Source of the DNA: JAWKSY01 sp041402125
Lineage (GTDB): Bacteria; Planctomycetota; GCA-002687715; DRQF01
Direction of reading: 5' to 3'
Assembly: GCA_041402125.1 (NCBI GenBank)
Contig: JAWKSY010000012.1
Coordinates: 81,104 to 145,103 of the forward strand
Length of the DNA stretch: 64,000 nucleotides
Shown: positions 45,358-54,947 of the stretch, one piece after another
How the letters are laid out: each line of letters opens with the position of its first letter
How positions within the stretch are numbered: position 1 is the stretch's first letter
Made by a program: the position numbers and the translations under genes
The notes under the pieces: generated by a model
What the model was told of the DNA's origin: nothing
Seen by the model: the letters and a program-made list of their open reading frames with translations, nothing else
The model's database searches: none

Positions 45358-47208
45358 ATGTCGAATCACGGCGTGAATCGTGTCTCTGTAGTCGGGCTGT
45401 TTGCCGTAGTCGTGGCCGCAGGACTCGCCATTGCCGTCATAGTCCATTATTGGCGTGGCGGCGATGCCGACCGCCGCTTCGGTGTCGGTTCAGGCATTGG
45501 CTCAGCCGAGGCCGCTGAGGTGCAGTCGCCCAAGCGCATGGTGGTTCACGATAATCATATCGCTGAGTCAGCGAGCAAGTCAGAATCGGCCGAAGAGCGT
45601 CACAAGCTTGAGCTCGGTACAAAGGGACCGACCACCGAATATGGCGTTTGGCTCGCGATGACCTGGAGTGATACCCAAGCTCCTGCGGCTGACCTCACTG
45701 TCACGATTTCCCTTGTCGGCGGCAAATGGCGGAAGCAAGTGCTTCTGGACGCCCGTGGCGAGTGCGTGGTGCCTCTCGACAAACCTGGGCTTGTCTATCT
45801 CATTGTCGAAACGGGCGAGACCTTCTCTGTTCCGTGCACAGGCCCCCCCGAGAATCCAATTGAGTTGGTCTTGCAGCCAGGCGGCAAGGCGATTGGAAAG
45901 GTCGTCGATGAAGGTGGGGCGACAGTCGCCGGCGCGTCCGCCCTTCTGTGCGCCGCCGCAGGGCGGAATCCTGAGAGAGTCGTTGCGACGACCGAGCATG
46001 ATGGCCGCTTCTCTCTTCGCCGCTTGCCTATCCCGTGCTTCTTGCGGGCAGAGTCGGCGACTTGCTCTGTTTCGACGTCGGTGTACATCGAGTCTTATGA
46101 AACGGAAGAGAGAGTTGAGATTGTCTTGCTTTCAGGTGTCGATGTTGAAGTTCGGATTCAGTTCGCACAGCCTCTGGTTGAGTCCACGGATGTCGTACTG
46201 AAGCTGACAAGACGAGATCGTGTCCGCACGGCCTCGGTATTGCGTCGCATGGAGGTCGAAGTTGGGCAGGATGTTGCCACGAGCGTGCTCGCCGGGGTTC
46301 CCCCAGGGGAAGTCGAGTTGGAGGCGCGCGCGCTCGGAGTAGAGTCCTCTGTTAATGTCACTCTTGAGGACGATGCACGACCATTGGTCGTTCTTGAGCT
46401 TGATCTTCTGCCGCGAGTTCAGGTGCATGGACGAGTTGAGTCTTCCGAGGGAGATCGAGTGCCAAACGCAATCGTTGAGGCGTCGAGCGAGTCGAGAACT
46501 CTCGGAACCGCGACGAGCGATGGTCAAGGTGAGTTTACGCTGTCTCTCCCTGCGGCGGCGCAAATTTGTCTGATTGCGACGCGGGAGAATGTAGGAAGCG
46601 CAGTGCGCCTCCTGACAACGGATCCCGGGCAGCCTGACCCTGTTCTTGTGCTTCGCAAGCGAGGGCTTCTTGTTCGATTCGAAGGGATAGAGGAGCGAGG
46701 CGTCTCGGCCCATGAAGTAAGGACTGAGTGGCGCCATCCACTTCGCCAGCACTGGACCGCGGGTGGCATCTGGGGGTGCCTCCCAATGGCGATCTCCTCA
46801 TCCCGAATGCACTGGACCTACCCTTCCGCGCGGTTCTCCTTCGCCGTGTTGAAGGTGCGAAAATTGCGCTCGATCGACAGGAGTTTGTGACAATCTCTGA
46901 AGATGCTCGGTCTTGCTTGCTTCGTGGTGATCAAGTCCAAGATGCGGAAGTCGAGTTCGAGGTTGTCAGCAAGAGCAATAGAGCTGACGTACTCGGGACT
47001 CGCGAACTCAGGTTGGAGGTGGACTCACCTCGGTGGATCCGTCTTGCGCGTTGCGCCGGGGAGAAGCGGCCGCGTGACTGTGTCCGGTCTCCTCTGCGGG
47101 CGGATAAGGGTCTATTGCCCCAAGTTGGAATCTTCGCAGCGAGTGTTGTTGGGGGAATTTGAATTGCACCCGGGGCGAAATGACCTAGGAAGATTCGAAG
47201 TTGATTAG
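45358..47208 (+). pseudogene. Membrane-anchored protein with carboxypeptidase-like domains, two frameshifts
   Basis: ATG 45358. A single N-terminal membrane helix (VVGLFAVVVAAGLAIAVIVHYW) anchors a long outside region with carboxypeptidase-regulatory-like repeats (AIGKVVDEGGATVAGAS, VHGRVESSEGDRVPNAI). Near 46735 the frame shifts to one reading DLLIPNALDLPFRAVLLRR, and near 47040 it shifts back to the original frame, ending GEFELHPGRNDLGRFEVD at 47208. The compensating pair suggests either two indels or sequence errors. GC is lower than in the kinase island. It is preceded by G-rich copy 1. Confidence 0.7.
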
Positions 47209-47373
47209 TCGCGCAAGCACGCGCGGCCAGCGGGCGCTGCGCCGCTGGTGGTGCAGGCGCGAAGAGGCGTTGGTGCACGAATCCGCCCGCCGGTGAGCGC
47301 GTCGCATCCCCAGCTCGCTGCTCCTCCCCGCTCTCGCAGCTTCCGGCCGCCTTGACCTGCCCCGTCCACTCCG

Positions 47374-47417
47374 CCCCCGAAGACAGCTCGCGGCGGGAGG
47401 GGGTGGTGGGGTACGAT
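47374..47417 (+). repeat. G-rich upstream repeat, copy 2
   Basis: Core CCCCCGAAGACAGCTCGCGG then CGGGAGGGGGTGGTGGGG ending TACGAT, 33 bp upstream of the lipoprotein gene at 47450. Confidence 0.75.
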
Positions 47418-47449
47418 CTTCGCCTCATTGCTCCGTCTGGAGGCTCAAC

Positions 47450-48169
47450 ATGCTGAAGCCTGCGCCGCACCGCCGCTCTCTGATACTCAGTGCATCGCTT
47501 CGACGCCTGACGATCATGTCGCTCTGCGCGCTTCTCGCAGGGTGCGCCTCGACGCCGTCGGAGGCGGGAGCAGATTCGGATGGTGAGGTGCAGCGGCACC
47601 CTGATGACCGCGAGATGTGCTGGTCCGTCGTCTCAGGAGCCGCCGGAATCGAGGATGCCGAGTCACTTCCTGAGCTCGAAGTCACACTCGAGATTTTCAG
47701 TCCAGCTCAACCGTCAAGCCCACTGTTTGTGAATGATGATCGCCGGACCTATCAGTTCCGTTTGCGGCCGGGAGACTCTTTGGACTTCGTCCGACGGGCC
47801 CTCGTCCCATACGTGGCCGACTACGACGTAGAGCTGCCGCTCGCAGTCGGAGGCGCTCGGCCCATCTGGAAGACGGCCGAAGTCGGTGTTCGCGCCCGAC
47901 TCGTAATAGTACCCCCGCGGCAAGGGGGTGCAGAATTGGCGCTCGCGGGGACCGTGGATGTTTCTTCCCTGTCCGAGCTTCGCGAGTTCTCGACTTCTCT
48001 ATCGAACGGGACACGCATTGCTGTCGCCCGACCCGAGATCGAGCAGGGCGAGTGGCGCACCGATGGTAGCTTGAAGCCTCAGGTGCTGAGTCCCACCACT
48101 GGTGAATTGAAGTTGATCAAACTTGCGAATGGAACGACGGTCGTCTTTCGCTGGAAGTTCGCAGAATGA
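47450..48169 (+). CDS. Putative lipoprotein
   Basis: 239 residues. N-terminal signal with lipobox LLAGC (Cys near residue 32), then an acidic linker and a compact domain (LPELEVTLEIFSPAQPS, YQFRLRPGDSLDFVRRAL, VGVRARLVIVPPRQGG, LKLIKLANGTTVVFRWKFAE). This resembles small envelope proteins with no named family. Its last bases overlap the next ATG (ATGA), so the two may be co-translated. Preceded by G-rich copy 2. Confidence 0.7.
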   Translation: MLKPAPHRRSLILSASLRRLTIMSLCALLAGCASTPSEAGADSDGEVQRHPDDREMCWSVVSGAAGIEDAESLPELEVTLEIFSPAQPSSPLFVNDDRRTYQFRLRPGDSLDFVRRALVPYVADYDVELPLAVGGARPIWKTAEVGVRARLVIVPPRQGGAELALAGTVDVSSLSELREFSTSLSNGTRIAVARPEIEQGEWRTDGSLKPQVLSPTTGELKLIKLANGTTVVFRWKFAE

Positions 48170-48894
48170 GACCGTTGGGGCATGTTGCCTTGGCTTGGAA
48201 CTCGATAATCCTCGTGGTCGTTCTGCTGCTCGCGCGCGAAGGCGGGCAGGGCCGTGACCAATCGATCGGTTCAAGGCTCTTGGGGATGTGCTTGGGGATA
48301 CAGGCTTGGAGACCACGCGGCGGAAATCCAGGTGGATTCAGGGTGCTGCGCTGGCGAGGGCTTGGAGGTTCTCGGGGAATGACCTGGAAATTTGCAGTTG
48401 TATCTCTCGTTTCGATTGTCCTTGTCGATTGTTCCGCGACCAACGCTGACAGCAGTTTGCCGAGGGGCGGGCGGAGCCAAGTGGCATCAAGTCCGGCGAA
48501 TCTGGCGAAGTCAGATCCGATCGAGAGTAGCAACGACGAAACGAATGTGGTTGTTGCTGGTTCCGACCTCTTGGAACTGGTCATTATTGCGGAGATTGAG
48601 AGTGGCAAGCGTGCGATCGTCGCATCTGATGCATTTGGCGTTCTGGAAGGGAGCTTCCTTAGAGATGAGGTTACTGTGGACCGACTCGACCCCTTTGCTT
48701 CGATCGAGAAGAGGCTGAACGAGTCGAGCCTTGAGATAAGAAGAGGGCACGGCCTAATCGTCATCTGCCTCGCGGGAGATGAGCACGATTGGATCGATAG
48801 TCTGCGGCCGACAGGCGAGCCGCTGGTCGAGCTTCCAATACGGTTTCCAGTGATGGGATGGGAATCAAGCACGGTGCACGGGTCAGGCAAGTAG
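48166..48894 (+). CDS. Putative exported or membrane protein
   Basis: 242 residues if the overlapping ATG 48166 is used; this gives an N-terminal hydrophobic segment NSIILVVVLLLA. An internal ATG at 48379 would instead give a 171-residue protein starting with a signal-like WKFAVVSLVSIVLVDC, whose Asp before Cys does not fit a lipobox well. The shared C-terminal part (LLELVIIAEIESGKRAIVAS, GSFLRDEVTVDRLD, HGLIVICLAGDEHDW) looks like a real soluble domain. No family recognised. Confidence 0.5.
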   Translation: MRPLGHVALAWNSIILVVVLLLAREGGQGRDQSIGSRLLGMCLGIQAWRPRGGNPGGFRVLRWRGLGGSRGMTWKFAVVSLVSIVLVDCSATNADSSLPRGGRSQVASSPANLAKSDPIESSNDETNVVVAGSDLLELVIIAEIESGKRAIVASDAFGVLEGSFLRDEVTVDRLDPFASIEKRLNESSLEIRRGHGLIVICLAGDEHDWIDSLRPTGEPLVELPIRFPVMGWESSTVHGSGK

Positions 48895-49020
48895 GCTGTC
48901 GTGAACGACAAGGCTCGACGGTTGTGTCGCTCAACGTGATTCCATTCCGCGCGACCCATCCCTCGCCCCTGCCCGACCTCGCCGCAAGCGGCTGTCGCGC
49001 CACACGCCTCGTACACCCCG

Positions 49021-49064
49021 CCCCCGAAGACCGCTCGCGGCGGGAGGGGGTGGTGGGGTAGGCT
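49021..49064 (+). repeat. G-rich upstream repeat, copy 3
   Basis: Core CCCCCGAAGACCGCTCGCGG then CGGGAGGGGGTGGTGGGG ending TAGGCT, 108 bp upstream of 49172. Confidence 0.75.
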
Positions 49065-49171
49065 CTTCGAGGCGCGCATGGAAGATTCGGCTCGAAGTGA
49101 CCGTGCCGTGCGGAGCCCACTCAATGCGGTCGCTGGATGTGAAACCGGCCTGACAGGTCAAGGTACGTACG

Positions 49172-50074
49172 ATGCCGAAGTGGTTGATTGGTGTGGTAGC
49201 GGCAGGCGTCATGCTTTCGGCTTGCGACGACGAGTCGAGAGAAGTCAGTGCCCCGAGGCCCGCGGGCGAAGAGCGGGCCGTCGATGTCACAATGGACCAA
49301 GCCCGAGACCTGCCGGAGGCGTTCGAGGAAAGGGGACTCGACGACGAGCCTATTGAAGAAGAGGAGCCCGAGGATGTGGTGGCAGAGGTCCTTGCTTCAT
49401 GCAAGGAGCTGTGGGCCAGCCTTCAATCGGTCGAGCCCGGCATGGCCGACGAACTCGCCGCAGAGAGAGGAGCGACGGCGCTGTCCGATCGGATCACCTG
49501 GGCGTTCGTGATCGGCGCGGTAGCAAGAGGCGAGGTTGAGTCGAGGGAAGACAAGTTCATCCTGCTTCGGGCTCTCGCGCTCACATATCACCGAGAGGCT
49601 GACCTTCCCTCCACCTTCCAAAAGGATCGTGCACGGGCGCTGGTGGTCGCGGCGGAACGCGTCGAGCAGGATCCAGACCTTGGGCTGCTGTTCGTCGTCG
49701 CTTTCTCCGACGAGGATTCACTTTGGAGCGGCATCAAGGGCATTGAGCAAGACAAGCTCACCTCCGTCCGTACTTGTGTGGCGAGACAGCTTCGAGATCG
49801 CATCGGTGTTGAAATTGTCTTTCGAGATGACATCGCGCGCCCGATCTGCGAGGCCGTGGCAACGTCTGTCGACGAAAGGCAGAGGGTCGGCCGCCTCCTG
49901 GCCAGCAATGTGGTTGCGAGTTCGCTCGTTCCCGAGAAGCGACGAGACGGCTCGCTTCGCATCGCTTTCGGTGATCCGCCCGCAGAGGTCAAGCGTGTGA
50001 TACGCGCGACCGGAGAAGATCTCCTGATAGGGATCAGGCGTCAGATGGTCTCGAAGGGACTCTTCGGCTTGTAG
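49172..50074 (+). CDS. Putative lipoprotein, helical
   Basis: 300 residues. Signal with lipobox LSAC (Cys near residue 18: LIGVVAAGVMLSAC), an acidic linker (EEEEPEDVVAEV), then a helical region with no recognised family (DRITWAFVIGAVARGEVE, FILLRALALTYHREADLP, ARALVVAAERVEQDP). The pattern resembles the gene at 50405, which also has ALELAQQYSVVEAV-type helices. Preceded by G-rich copy 3. Confidence 0.7.
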   Translation: MPKWLIGVVAAGVMLSACDDESREVSAPRPAGEERAVDVTMDQARDLPEAFEERGLDDEPIEEEEPEDVVAEVLASCKELWASLQSVEPGMADELAAERGATALSDRITWAFVIGAVARGEVESREDKFILLRALALTYHREADLPSTFQKDRARALVVAAERVEQDPDLGLLFVVAFSDEDSLWSGIKGIEQDKLTSVRTCVARQLRDRIGVEIVFRDDIARPICEAVATSVDERQRVGRLLASNVVASSLVPEKRRDGSLRIAFGDPPAEVKRVIRATGEDLLIGIRRQMVSKGLFGL

Positions 50075-50226
50075 TCGCGGATGTCGTGCGAGGGGCGTGG
50101 TCGAGCTGGAGCAGGCGAAGTGTCCGCCCGTCGCTGAGTGCGCATCGACATCTCTCCCGGCTCGCGCCGCTCCTGCCCGCCCACGCGTCATCCGGCAGGT
50201 GCGCCGCGCGCGCCACGCAGTTCCCG

Positions 50227-50270
50227 CCCCCGAAGACTGCTCGCGGCGGGAGGGGGTGGTGGGGTAGGAT
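50227..50270 (+). repeat. G-rich upstream repeat, copy 4
   Basis: Core CCCCCGAAGACTGCTCGCGG then CGGGAGGGGGTGGTGGGG ending TAGGAT, 135 bp upstream of 50405. Confidence 0.75.
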
Positions 50271-50404
50271 GCGGGCGTTGCGTCGCATCGATCGACGATG
50301 AGCGGGCGCGGGGTTGGCAGCAGGTCAAGCCGCGGCGGCTCGGCCCCTCGCTTCGTCTGTTGGCGAAAGCCGCGTCTTGCAAGGCGCCCTGGTGGAGAAC
50401 CGGA

Positions 50405-51073
50405 GTGAATGGCAGAGTCCTGATCGCCCTCCTGGTGGGGCTTCTTGTCGGCATCGCGATCGGTTCTCTGTTTGCCCGTGGCGAAGCGGAGAACGAAGAT
50501 CGGGAGCATCTGGGCGACCCGCGTCGTCGCGGAGATGACTTTCTCGACAGCGACCCCGGGCCACGAGATGCCGATCTGGTGTTCTATGAGATCAATGTCA
50601 GGGTGCTTGACGCGATCGAGCATGGAACCGGCGACGCCGAGCGACTCAACAATGCGCTCGATGATGTCAGGCACGGACTCGCCTTGGCCTCGCGTGGCGT
50701 GTCGGGCGTCGCGCGGTCTATCGGCTCGGATCGTCTCGACGTGTCGAGGAGAATCTTCGGCATCTGGCGGCAACGCGTGGAAGCAACAGGCGAATGGGAA
50801 GAGCTGGATGTCGTCGCATGGGCTCTCTCTGATGAAGAGCTGTCGGTCCAGCTCAGCGTCCAGGCCCTTGAACTCGCACAGCAGTATTCGGTCGTGGAGG
50901 CGGTTGGGCGAGCTGGTCAGATTCTGATGGTCCGCGAACTGAGTCCTCGTCGCGAGGCCGCCGTCGAATGCTTGAAGTGGTTCGGAGTCGAGAGAGTCGG
51001 GGACGAGCTGAGGGCCGATGGTCGGTTCACAGAAGAGCAGATTAAGGCCGTGATGACCAATCTCGCGGAGTAG
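50405..51073 (+). CDS. Membrane-anchored hypothetical protein
   Basis: 222 residues from GTG 50405, chosen because the protein then starts with a membrane helix (VLIALLVGLLVGIAIGSLFA) and GGAG lies upstream; the open frame further upstream is the G-rich repeat. The outside part is acidic, then helical (DARHGLALASRG type, LSVQLSVQALELAQQYSVV, IKAVMTNLAE). No family recognised; the domain style is similar to the 49172 lipoprotein. Preceded by G-rich copy 4. Confidence 0.65.
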   Translation: MNGRVLIALLVGLLVGIAIGSLFARGEAENEDREHLGDPRRRGDDFLDSDPGPRDADLVFYEINVRVLDAIEHGTGDAERLNNALDDVRHGLALASRGVSGVARSIGSDRLDVSRRIFGIWRQRVEATGEWEELDVVAWALSDEELSVQLSVQALELAQQYSVVEAVGRAGQILMVRELSPRREAAVECLKWFGVERVGDELRADGRFTEEQIKAVMTNLAE

Positions 51074-51678
51074 GGCATGGAGACCGGCGGTTTCGGCGGA
51101 GAAACCCCAGGTCCTGGCCTCGGCATCCATTGAACTTGTCGAACGCCTCGCCCCGGCCGCTCCTACCCGCCCCGCAGCTCCAGGTGGGCGCGCCGCCGCC
51201 ATCTGGAGGAAGTGGCTCAATCGTCGCTCGCAGAGGAAGTCGTTGCCCTGGAAGCGCTACCTGCGCCTCCTCCGTCGATTTCCCTTGCCGCGCGTCGGGG
51301 CCGCTACTCTACTGGCCAATGCGTAGCGAAGCCGTCTGTCGAGGAGCCGGATGCGGTAGAACCCGCACGTCCGGATCTGTGGGGGGCCGGGGTCGGTGAC
51401 GACCCCGGTCTGCCCGACCGCAGGACCGGCGTAGACAACGACAGCGGATTCTGTAACAATGGCACCGAATTTGGCACCATGACCGGTTAATGGAGAAGCA
51501 GAGAGTCTCGAAATGGTCGCAGATGGGAATAAGGCGATCCCCCAGGCGTCAAGGTGGAGCAGAGTCGCGTGCATTCTGCGGTCTGAAGTGAGTAATTCAG
51601 TTTTGTGTTGATCGTGGGCTCGCTCGAAGGCCATGTTGCTCAACCTTCCATATCTGTGAAAAGGAGAATTAGATTAAC
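51074..51678. other. Intergenic, no gene recognised
   Basis: About 600 bp. The first part (around 51140-51190) has C-rich sequence like the 5' half of the G-rich repeat but no core. Two TGGCACC units 12 bp apart lie at 51460-51478. No RNA or protein family seen. Confidence 0.4.
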
Positions 51679-52161
51679 ATGGGTTTTCTCGCTTCGCCAA
51701 GATTCCGTCGAATCGCCGGCCATTGCATTGTGCTTCTCATCGTCTCTCTCTGTCCGTGCTGCGTGTCGGAGTTGGAGCGAGTCAACGAAGACCGAAATGA
51801 CGTCGAGCAAGCGGCACGGATCCGACGCGACTCCTATCTGGCGGATCACAAGGGACTTTCCGCGGATGTTCGATTGGCGATCAATATGGGGTCAGTCATT
51901 CTTGGGATGACAGAGCGTGATGTCGAAGCAAGTCTTGGAGAGCCTGTGGTAAAGGGGATGCGTGCCAGTTCGCGTTGTCGGCCTGTCTGGTGGTATGCAC
52001 GTTGGACGGTCGTGTTCTCGCCTCTCGAAGACTCACAGCATGTGCGCGTCGAGAGTGTGTATCTGGACGAGAGTGATGTCCCAAGCGGTGAGGTCCTATT
52101 TATTGGCGACGATCCGACCGAGATCGTTGATAAGAACTTTCGCGAGGTGGAATTCAATTGA
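51679..52161 (+). CDS. Small exported protein with SmpA/BamE-like motif
   Basis: 160 residues. N-terminal hydrophobic signal (GHCIVLLIVSLCPCCVS), possibly a lipoprotein. MGSVILGMTERDVEASLGEP matches the G-M-T-x-x-x-V-x-x-x-L-G-x-P pattern of SmpA/OmlA (BamE-like) folds, followed by WWYARWTVVFSP and VESVYLDE beta strands. A small envelope role is inferred. The gene ends 45 bp before an IS3 copy. Confidence 0.6.
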   Translation: MGFLASPRFRRIAGHCIVLLIVSLCPCCVSELERVNEDRNDVEQAARIRRDSYLADHKGLSADVRLAINMGSVILGMTERDVEASLGEPVVKGMRASSRCRPVWWYARWTVVFSPLEDSQHVRVESVYLDESDVPSGEVLFIGDDPTEIVDKNFREVEFN

Positions 52162-52232
52162 TGTACTCTGCGGGCGTGAGCTTCTTGCAAGGAACCCGGT
52201 CGTCTTTGACGTGCTGGAGAATTCCGGGCCAC

Positions 52233-53124
52233 CTACGATGAGAGGGTGCCGAGTTCCTCGCGCCTTGCATCCTGCCCCCAGGGCCCCCGAGGGGCCCTGG
52301 CGAGCTCACCAAACTGCGCCGCGTACTCCCGCGGCGTCATCCCATTGAGCGAGCCGTGCAGTCGCACGGCGTTGTAGTCGTCCTTCCAGTCCGCGATGAG
52401 CTCCCTGGCCTCCGCGAGGTCGGCAAACCAGTGCTGATTCAGGCACTCGTCGCGGAGCCTGCCGTTGAAGCTCTCCACGAAGGCGTTCTGGACCGGCTTG
52501 CCGGGTTGGATCGGGCAGAGTTTGAGCCCTCGCTCGTAGGCCCACCGCAGGATCTGGTTGCTCACGAATTCCGGCCCGTTGTCGTGGATGATCACGCCCG
52601 GTCGGCCGCGCCGGGCGATGATCCCTTCGAGGACCCGGATCACGCGCCCGCTCGGGAGCGAGCTCGCGACCTCGACGGCCAGAGCCTCTCGGGTGCAGTC
52701 GTCGACGACGTTCAGCATCCGGAAGGACTTGCCGCCAGCGGTCTGGTCGTGGACGAAGTCCATCGACCAGCGCTCGTTCGGGCGCTCAGCCTCGACCTGA
52801 GGAGCACGCGCCTGGCCCTTCAGGCGTTTCCTCTTCCACTTCCTGAGCGCGAGGCCCAGCTCGCGGTAGTGGCGGTGAAGGCCCAGAGGCCGACGACGTG
52901 ACCACGACGCTGGACCATAATCCAGAGTCTGCGGTAGCCGAATCTCGGCCGCTCCGCTGCCTCCTTGGCCATCGCTTCGCGGAGTTCGATCGGATCCTCT
53001 CGACGGCTCTCGTAGTCGAGCGTCGAGCGGTGGAGATTGACGAGCCCGCACGACCGACGCCGACTGATCCCCGCTTCGAGACCAGCCACTTCGCGGCCAC
53101 CTTGCGATCGGCGGGCTTCACCAT
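52233..53124 (-). pseudogene. IS3 OrfB with two single-base deletions
   Basis: Compared with the copy at 41780 one base is missing near 53065 (AAGCGGGGATC for AAGCGCGGGATC) and one near 52880 (TTCACCGCC for TTCTACCGCC). Between them the frame keeps the second CTCGAC unit lost in the sister copy. The DDE region (WSMDFVHDQT, IIHDNGPEFVSN, NAFVESFNGRLRDEC) is intact. Confidence 0.85.
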
Positions 53125-53384
53125 TTTCGTTTCAGCACCTCTTGGAGGAGCTGCTTGTCGAGGCTAGGTCGGCCACGAGCTTCTTGAGGCGACGATTCTC
53201 GTCTTCGAGATCCTTCAGCTGCTTCAGCTGAGAGCTCCTCGAGGCCACCGTACTTCGAGCGCCAACGGTGAAGGTGCCGGCGCTCACGCCATGCTTGCGG
53301 GAGGCTTCTGCGATCGGAGGCCCACTTCGACCTCCTTCAAGATCGCGATATCTGCGTCTCCGTGTGCCGTTTTCGTCCTGCCAT
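53118..53384 (-). pseudogene. IS3 OrfA, degraded
   Basis: Begins with the same MAGRKRHT region on the minus strand and ends overlapping OrfB, but frame breaks near 53340 and in the zipper region (around 53160-53230) prevent a full product. Confidence 0.7.
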
Positions 53385-53447
53385 CAGGGTCTCCGATCTG
53401 GCTCAGGGCCAGGGCAACCCTCTCATACTACATGGCCGGATTTCTCA

Positions 53448-53830
53448 TGGGCACGTCAGCTCCGCTGCCGATCCTGCCGGAGCCCTTCGATCTGGTGGCG
53501 ACGCGGCAGGTCGGAATCGACTGCATGGTGGCCTTCGAGGGCGCTCAGTACTCGGCTCCGTTTCGCTTCGTCGGCCGCAAGGTCGAGATCCGCGGCTGCG
53601 CCGAGAAGGTCCAGATCGTGGCCGAGGGCGAGATCGTGGCCGAGCATGGCCGCTGCCGGGACAGGCGAATCGTCATCGATCCGGCTCACTTCGAGGGGCC
53701 CTCGACGGCCGAGGTCCGGGCCCCGATGCCGCTCGGTCGCATGGGGCGTCGGCTGACGGAGATCGCGGCGATGACGCCGGAGAGGCGTCCGGTGGACCTC
53801 TACGCGGCGCTGGCGGAGGCGGCCCGATGA
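53448..53830 (+). pseudogene. istA: istA 3' fragment
   Basis: Encodes the C-terminal beta domain of IstA (FDLVATRQVGIDCMVAFEG, YSAPFRFVGRKVEIRG, AEHGRCRDRRIVIDPAH). No catalytic residues remain. Its stop overlaps the istB ATG. Confidence 0.85.
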
Positions 53831-54618
53831 ACCCGAAGATCGACCGCAAGGCGGCCCCGCGGGTGGACATCGACGGCACGAAGGTCGCTCTGCAGCGTGT
53901 CGGCCTGAACCATGCTGCGGAGGCGCTGGAGACTCGGGTCGCGGAGGCCGTGAAGGAGGAGGTCGCGGCGCACCGCTTCCTCGATCTGCTCCTGAAGGAC
54001 GAACTCGACGCTCGCGACGAGCGGCGGGTCCGGACCTCGCTCAAGCTGTCGGGCCTGCCGACGGGTCAGACGATTGCGAGCTTCGATTCTGCGTTTCAGC
54101 CATCGATCGAGCGCAGCCGGATCGAGACGCTGGCGACCTGTGGCTGGATCCGGGAGACGGAGACGCTGCTGATTCAGGGTCCGCCGGGCGTCGGCAAGAC
54201 GCACCTCGCGGTGGCGCTCGGTGTGAAAGCCGTCGAGAACGGCTTCAGCGTCGCTTTCTTCCGGCTGGAGGAGCTGATGAACGCGATGCGGAAGGACGCG
54301 GAGCTCGCGCCGAGTCGGCTGCGGCGGAAGAAGTACATGAACGTCGCGCTGGTGATCATCGACGAGATGGGCTTCGAGCCGATGACCCGGCAGGAGGCCA
54401 GCCTCTTCTTTCGGCTGGTGTCCTACCGCTACGGCCGAGGCTCGCTGCTGATCACCACGAACAAGGGGATCAAGGACTGGCCTGAGCTCCTCGCAGGTGA
54501 CGAGGTCCTCGCCACGGCCATCCTCGATCGGCTACTCCACCGAAGCCACGTCCTGGACGTGAAGGGCCGGAGCTACCGCCTCCGCGACCTCGAGCGAGCG
54601 GCGACTCGGAAGGACTGA
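53827..54618 (+). CDS. istB: IS21-family ATP-binding helper IstB
   Basis: 263 residues; ATG overlaps the istA stop (ATGA). AAA+ features: Walker A LIQGPPGVGKTHLAVAL, Walker B LVIIDEMGFEPM, then LLITTNKGIKDW. N-terminal region AAEALETRVAEAVKEEVAAH. It appears intact. Confidence 0.95.
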   Translation: MNPKIDRKAAPRVDIDGTKVALQRVGLNHAAEALETRVAEAVKEEVAAHRFLDLLLKDELDARDERRVRTSLKLSGLPTGQTIASFDSAFQPSIERSRIETLATCGWIRETETLLIQGPPGVGKTHLAVALGVKAVENGFSVAFFRLEELMNAMRKDAELAPSRLRRKKYMNVALVIIDEMGFEPMTRQEASLFFRLVSYRYGRGSLLITTNKGIKDWPELLAGDEVLATAILDRLLHRSHVLDVKGRSYRLRDLERAATRKD

Positions 54619-54626
54619 TCCGACCG

Positions 54627-54654
54627 CCGGGGCCGGGGGTACCCCCGGCCCCGG
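54627..54654. terminator. 28-bp perfect palindrome after istB
   Basis: CCGGGGCCGGGGGT and its exact complement meet with no loop, 9 bp after the istB stop. It would form a very stable hairpin, but there is no T-run, so factor-independent termination is uncertain; it may be a block to read-through or a recombination hot-spot. Confidence 0.45.
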
Positions 54655-54784
54655 GGCTCCCGCCTGCCGCTCGGCACTCGTAAACCGACGCCTCCGTCAC
54701 GCGCCTCTCAGGCCCTCTCGGCAAGCCGACACCCTCGTAAGACTGGGTGTCGGCTTATTTCGTAAGACAGGGTGTCGCTTGACA

Positions 54785-54947
54785 GTTTCGAGCCGATGAC
54801 CCGGCAGGAGGCCAGCCCCTTCTTTCGGCTGGTGTCTTACCGCTACTGCCGGGGCTCGCTGCTGATCGCCACGAACAAGGGGATCAAGGGCTGGCCTGAG
54901 CTCCTCGTGAAAAGGGACGCGCACCCTCGTAAGTCTGGGTGTTGCTT
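54785..54947 (+). pseudogene. IstB fragment plus IS21 end repeat
   Basis: FEPMTRQEASPFFRLVSYRY and SLLIATNKGIKGWPELL repeat part of the istB just upstream, with substitutions, then CACCCTCGTAAGTCTGGGTG, an IS21 end unit. A second, internally deleted copy of the same IS21 in tandem. Confidence 0.75.

Larger units (their letters stand above)
52207..53447 (-). mobile_element. IS3 (IS407-like) copy, reversed
   Basis: 1241 bp; same IS as at 41447-42695, in opposite orientation, ends TGACGTGCTGGAGAATTCCG and GGATTTCTCA. It has cut the IS21 istA to its right. Flanking bases do not match, so no target duplication is visible. Confidence 0.85.
53448..54784 (+). mobile_element. IS21-family element, 5' part removed
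   Basis: Contains the istA 3' end, complete istB and the right end, where the inner and outer repeats (ACACCCTCGTAAGACTGGGT, then GTAAGACAGGGTGTCGCTTG and ACA) finish at 54784. The left part was lost on IS3 insertion. This is a different IS21 from the one at 40.8 kb. Confidence 0.85.

Noticed and set aside
51460..51478. A fourth TGGCAAC-like repeat pair (TGGCACC twice)
   Set aside because: Spacing is 12 rather than 11 bp, the unit differs, and no tRNA-like core lies nearby; likely chance.
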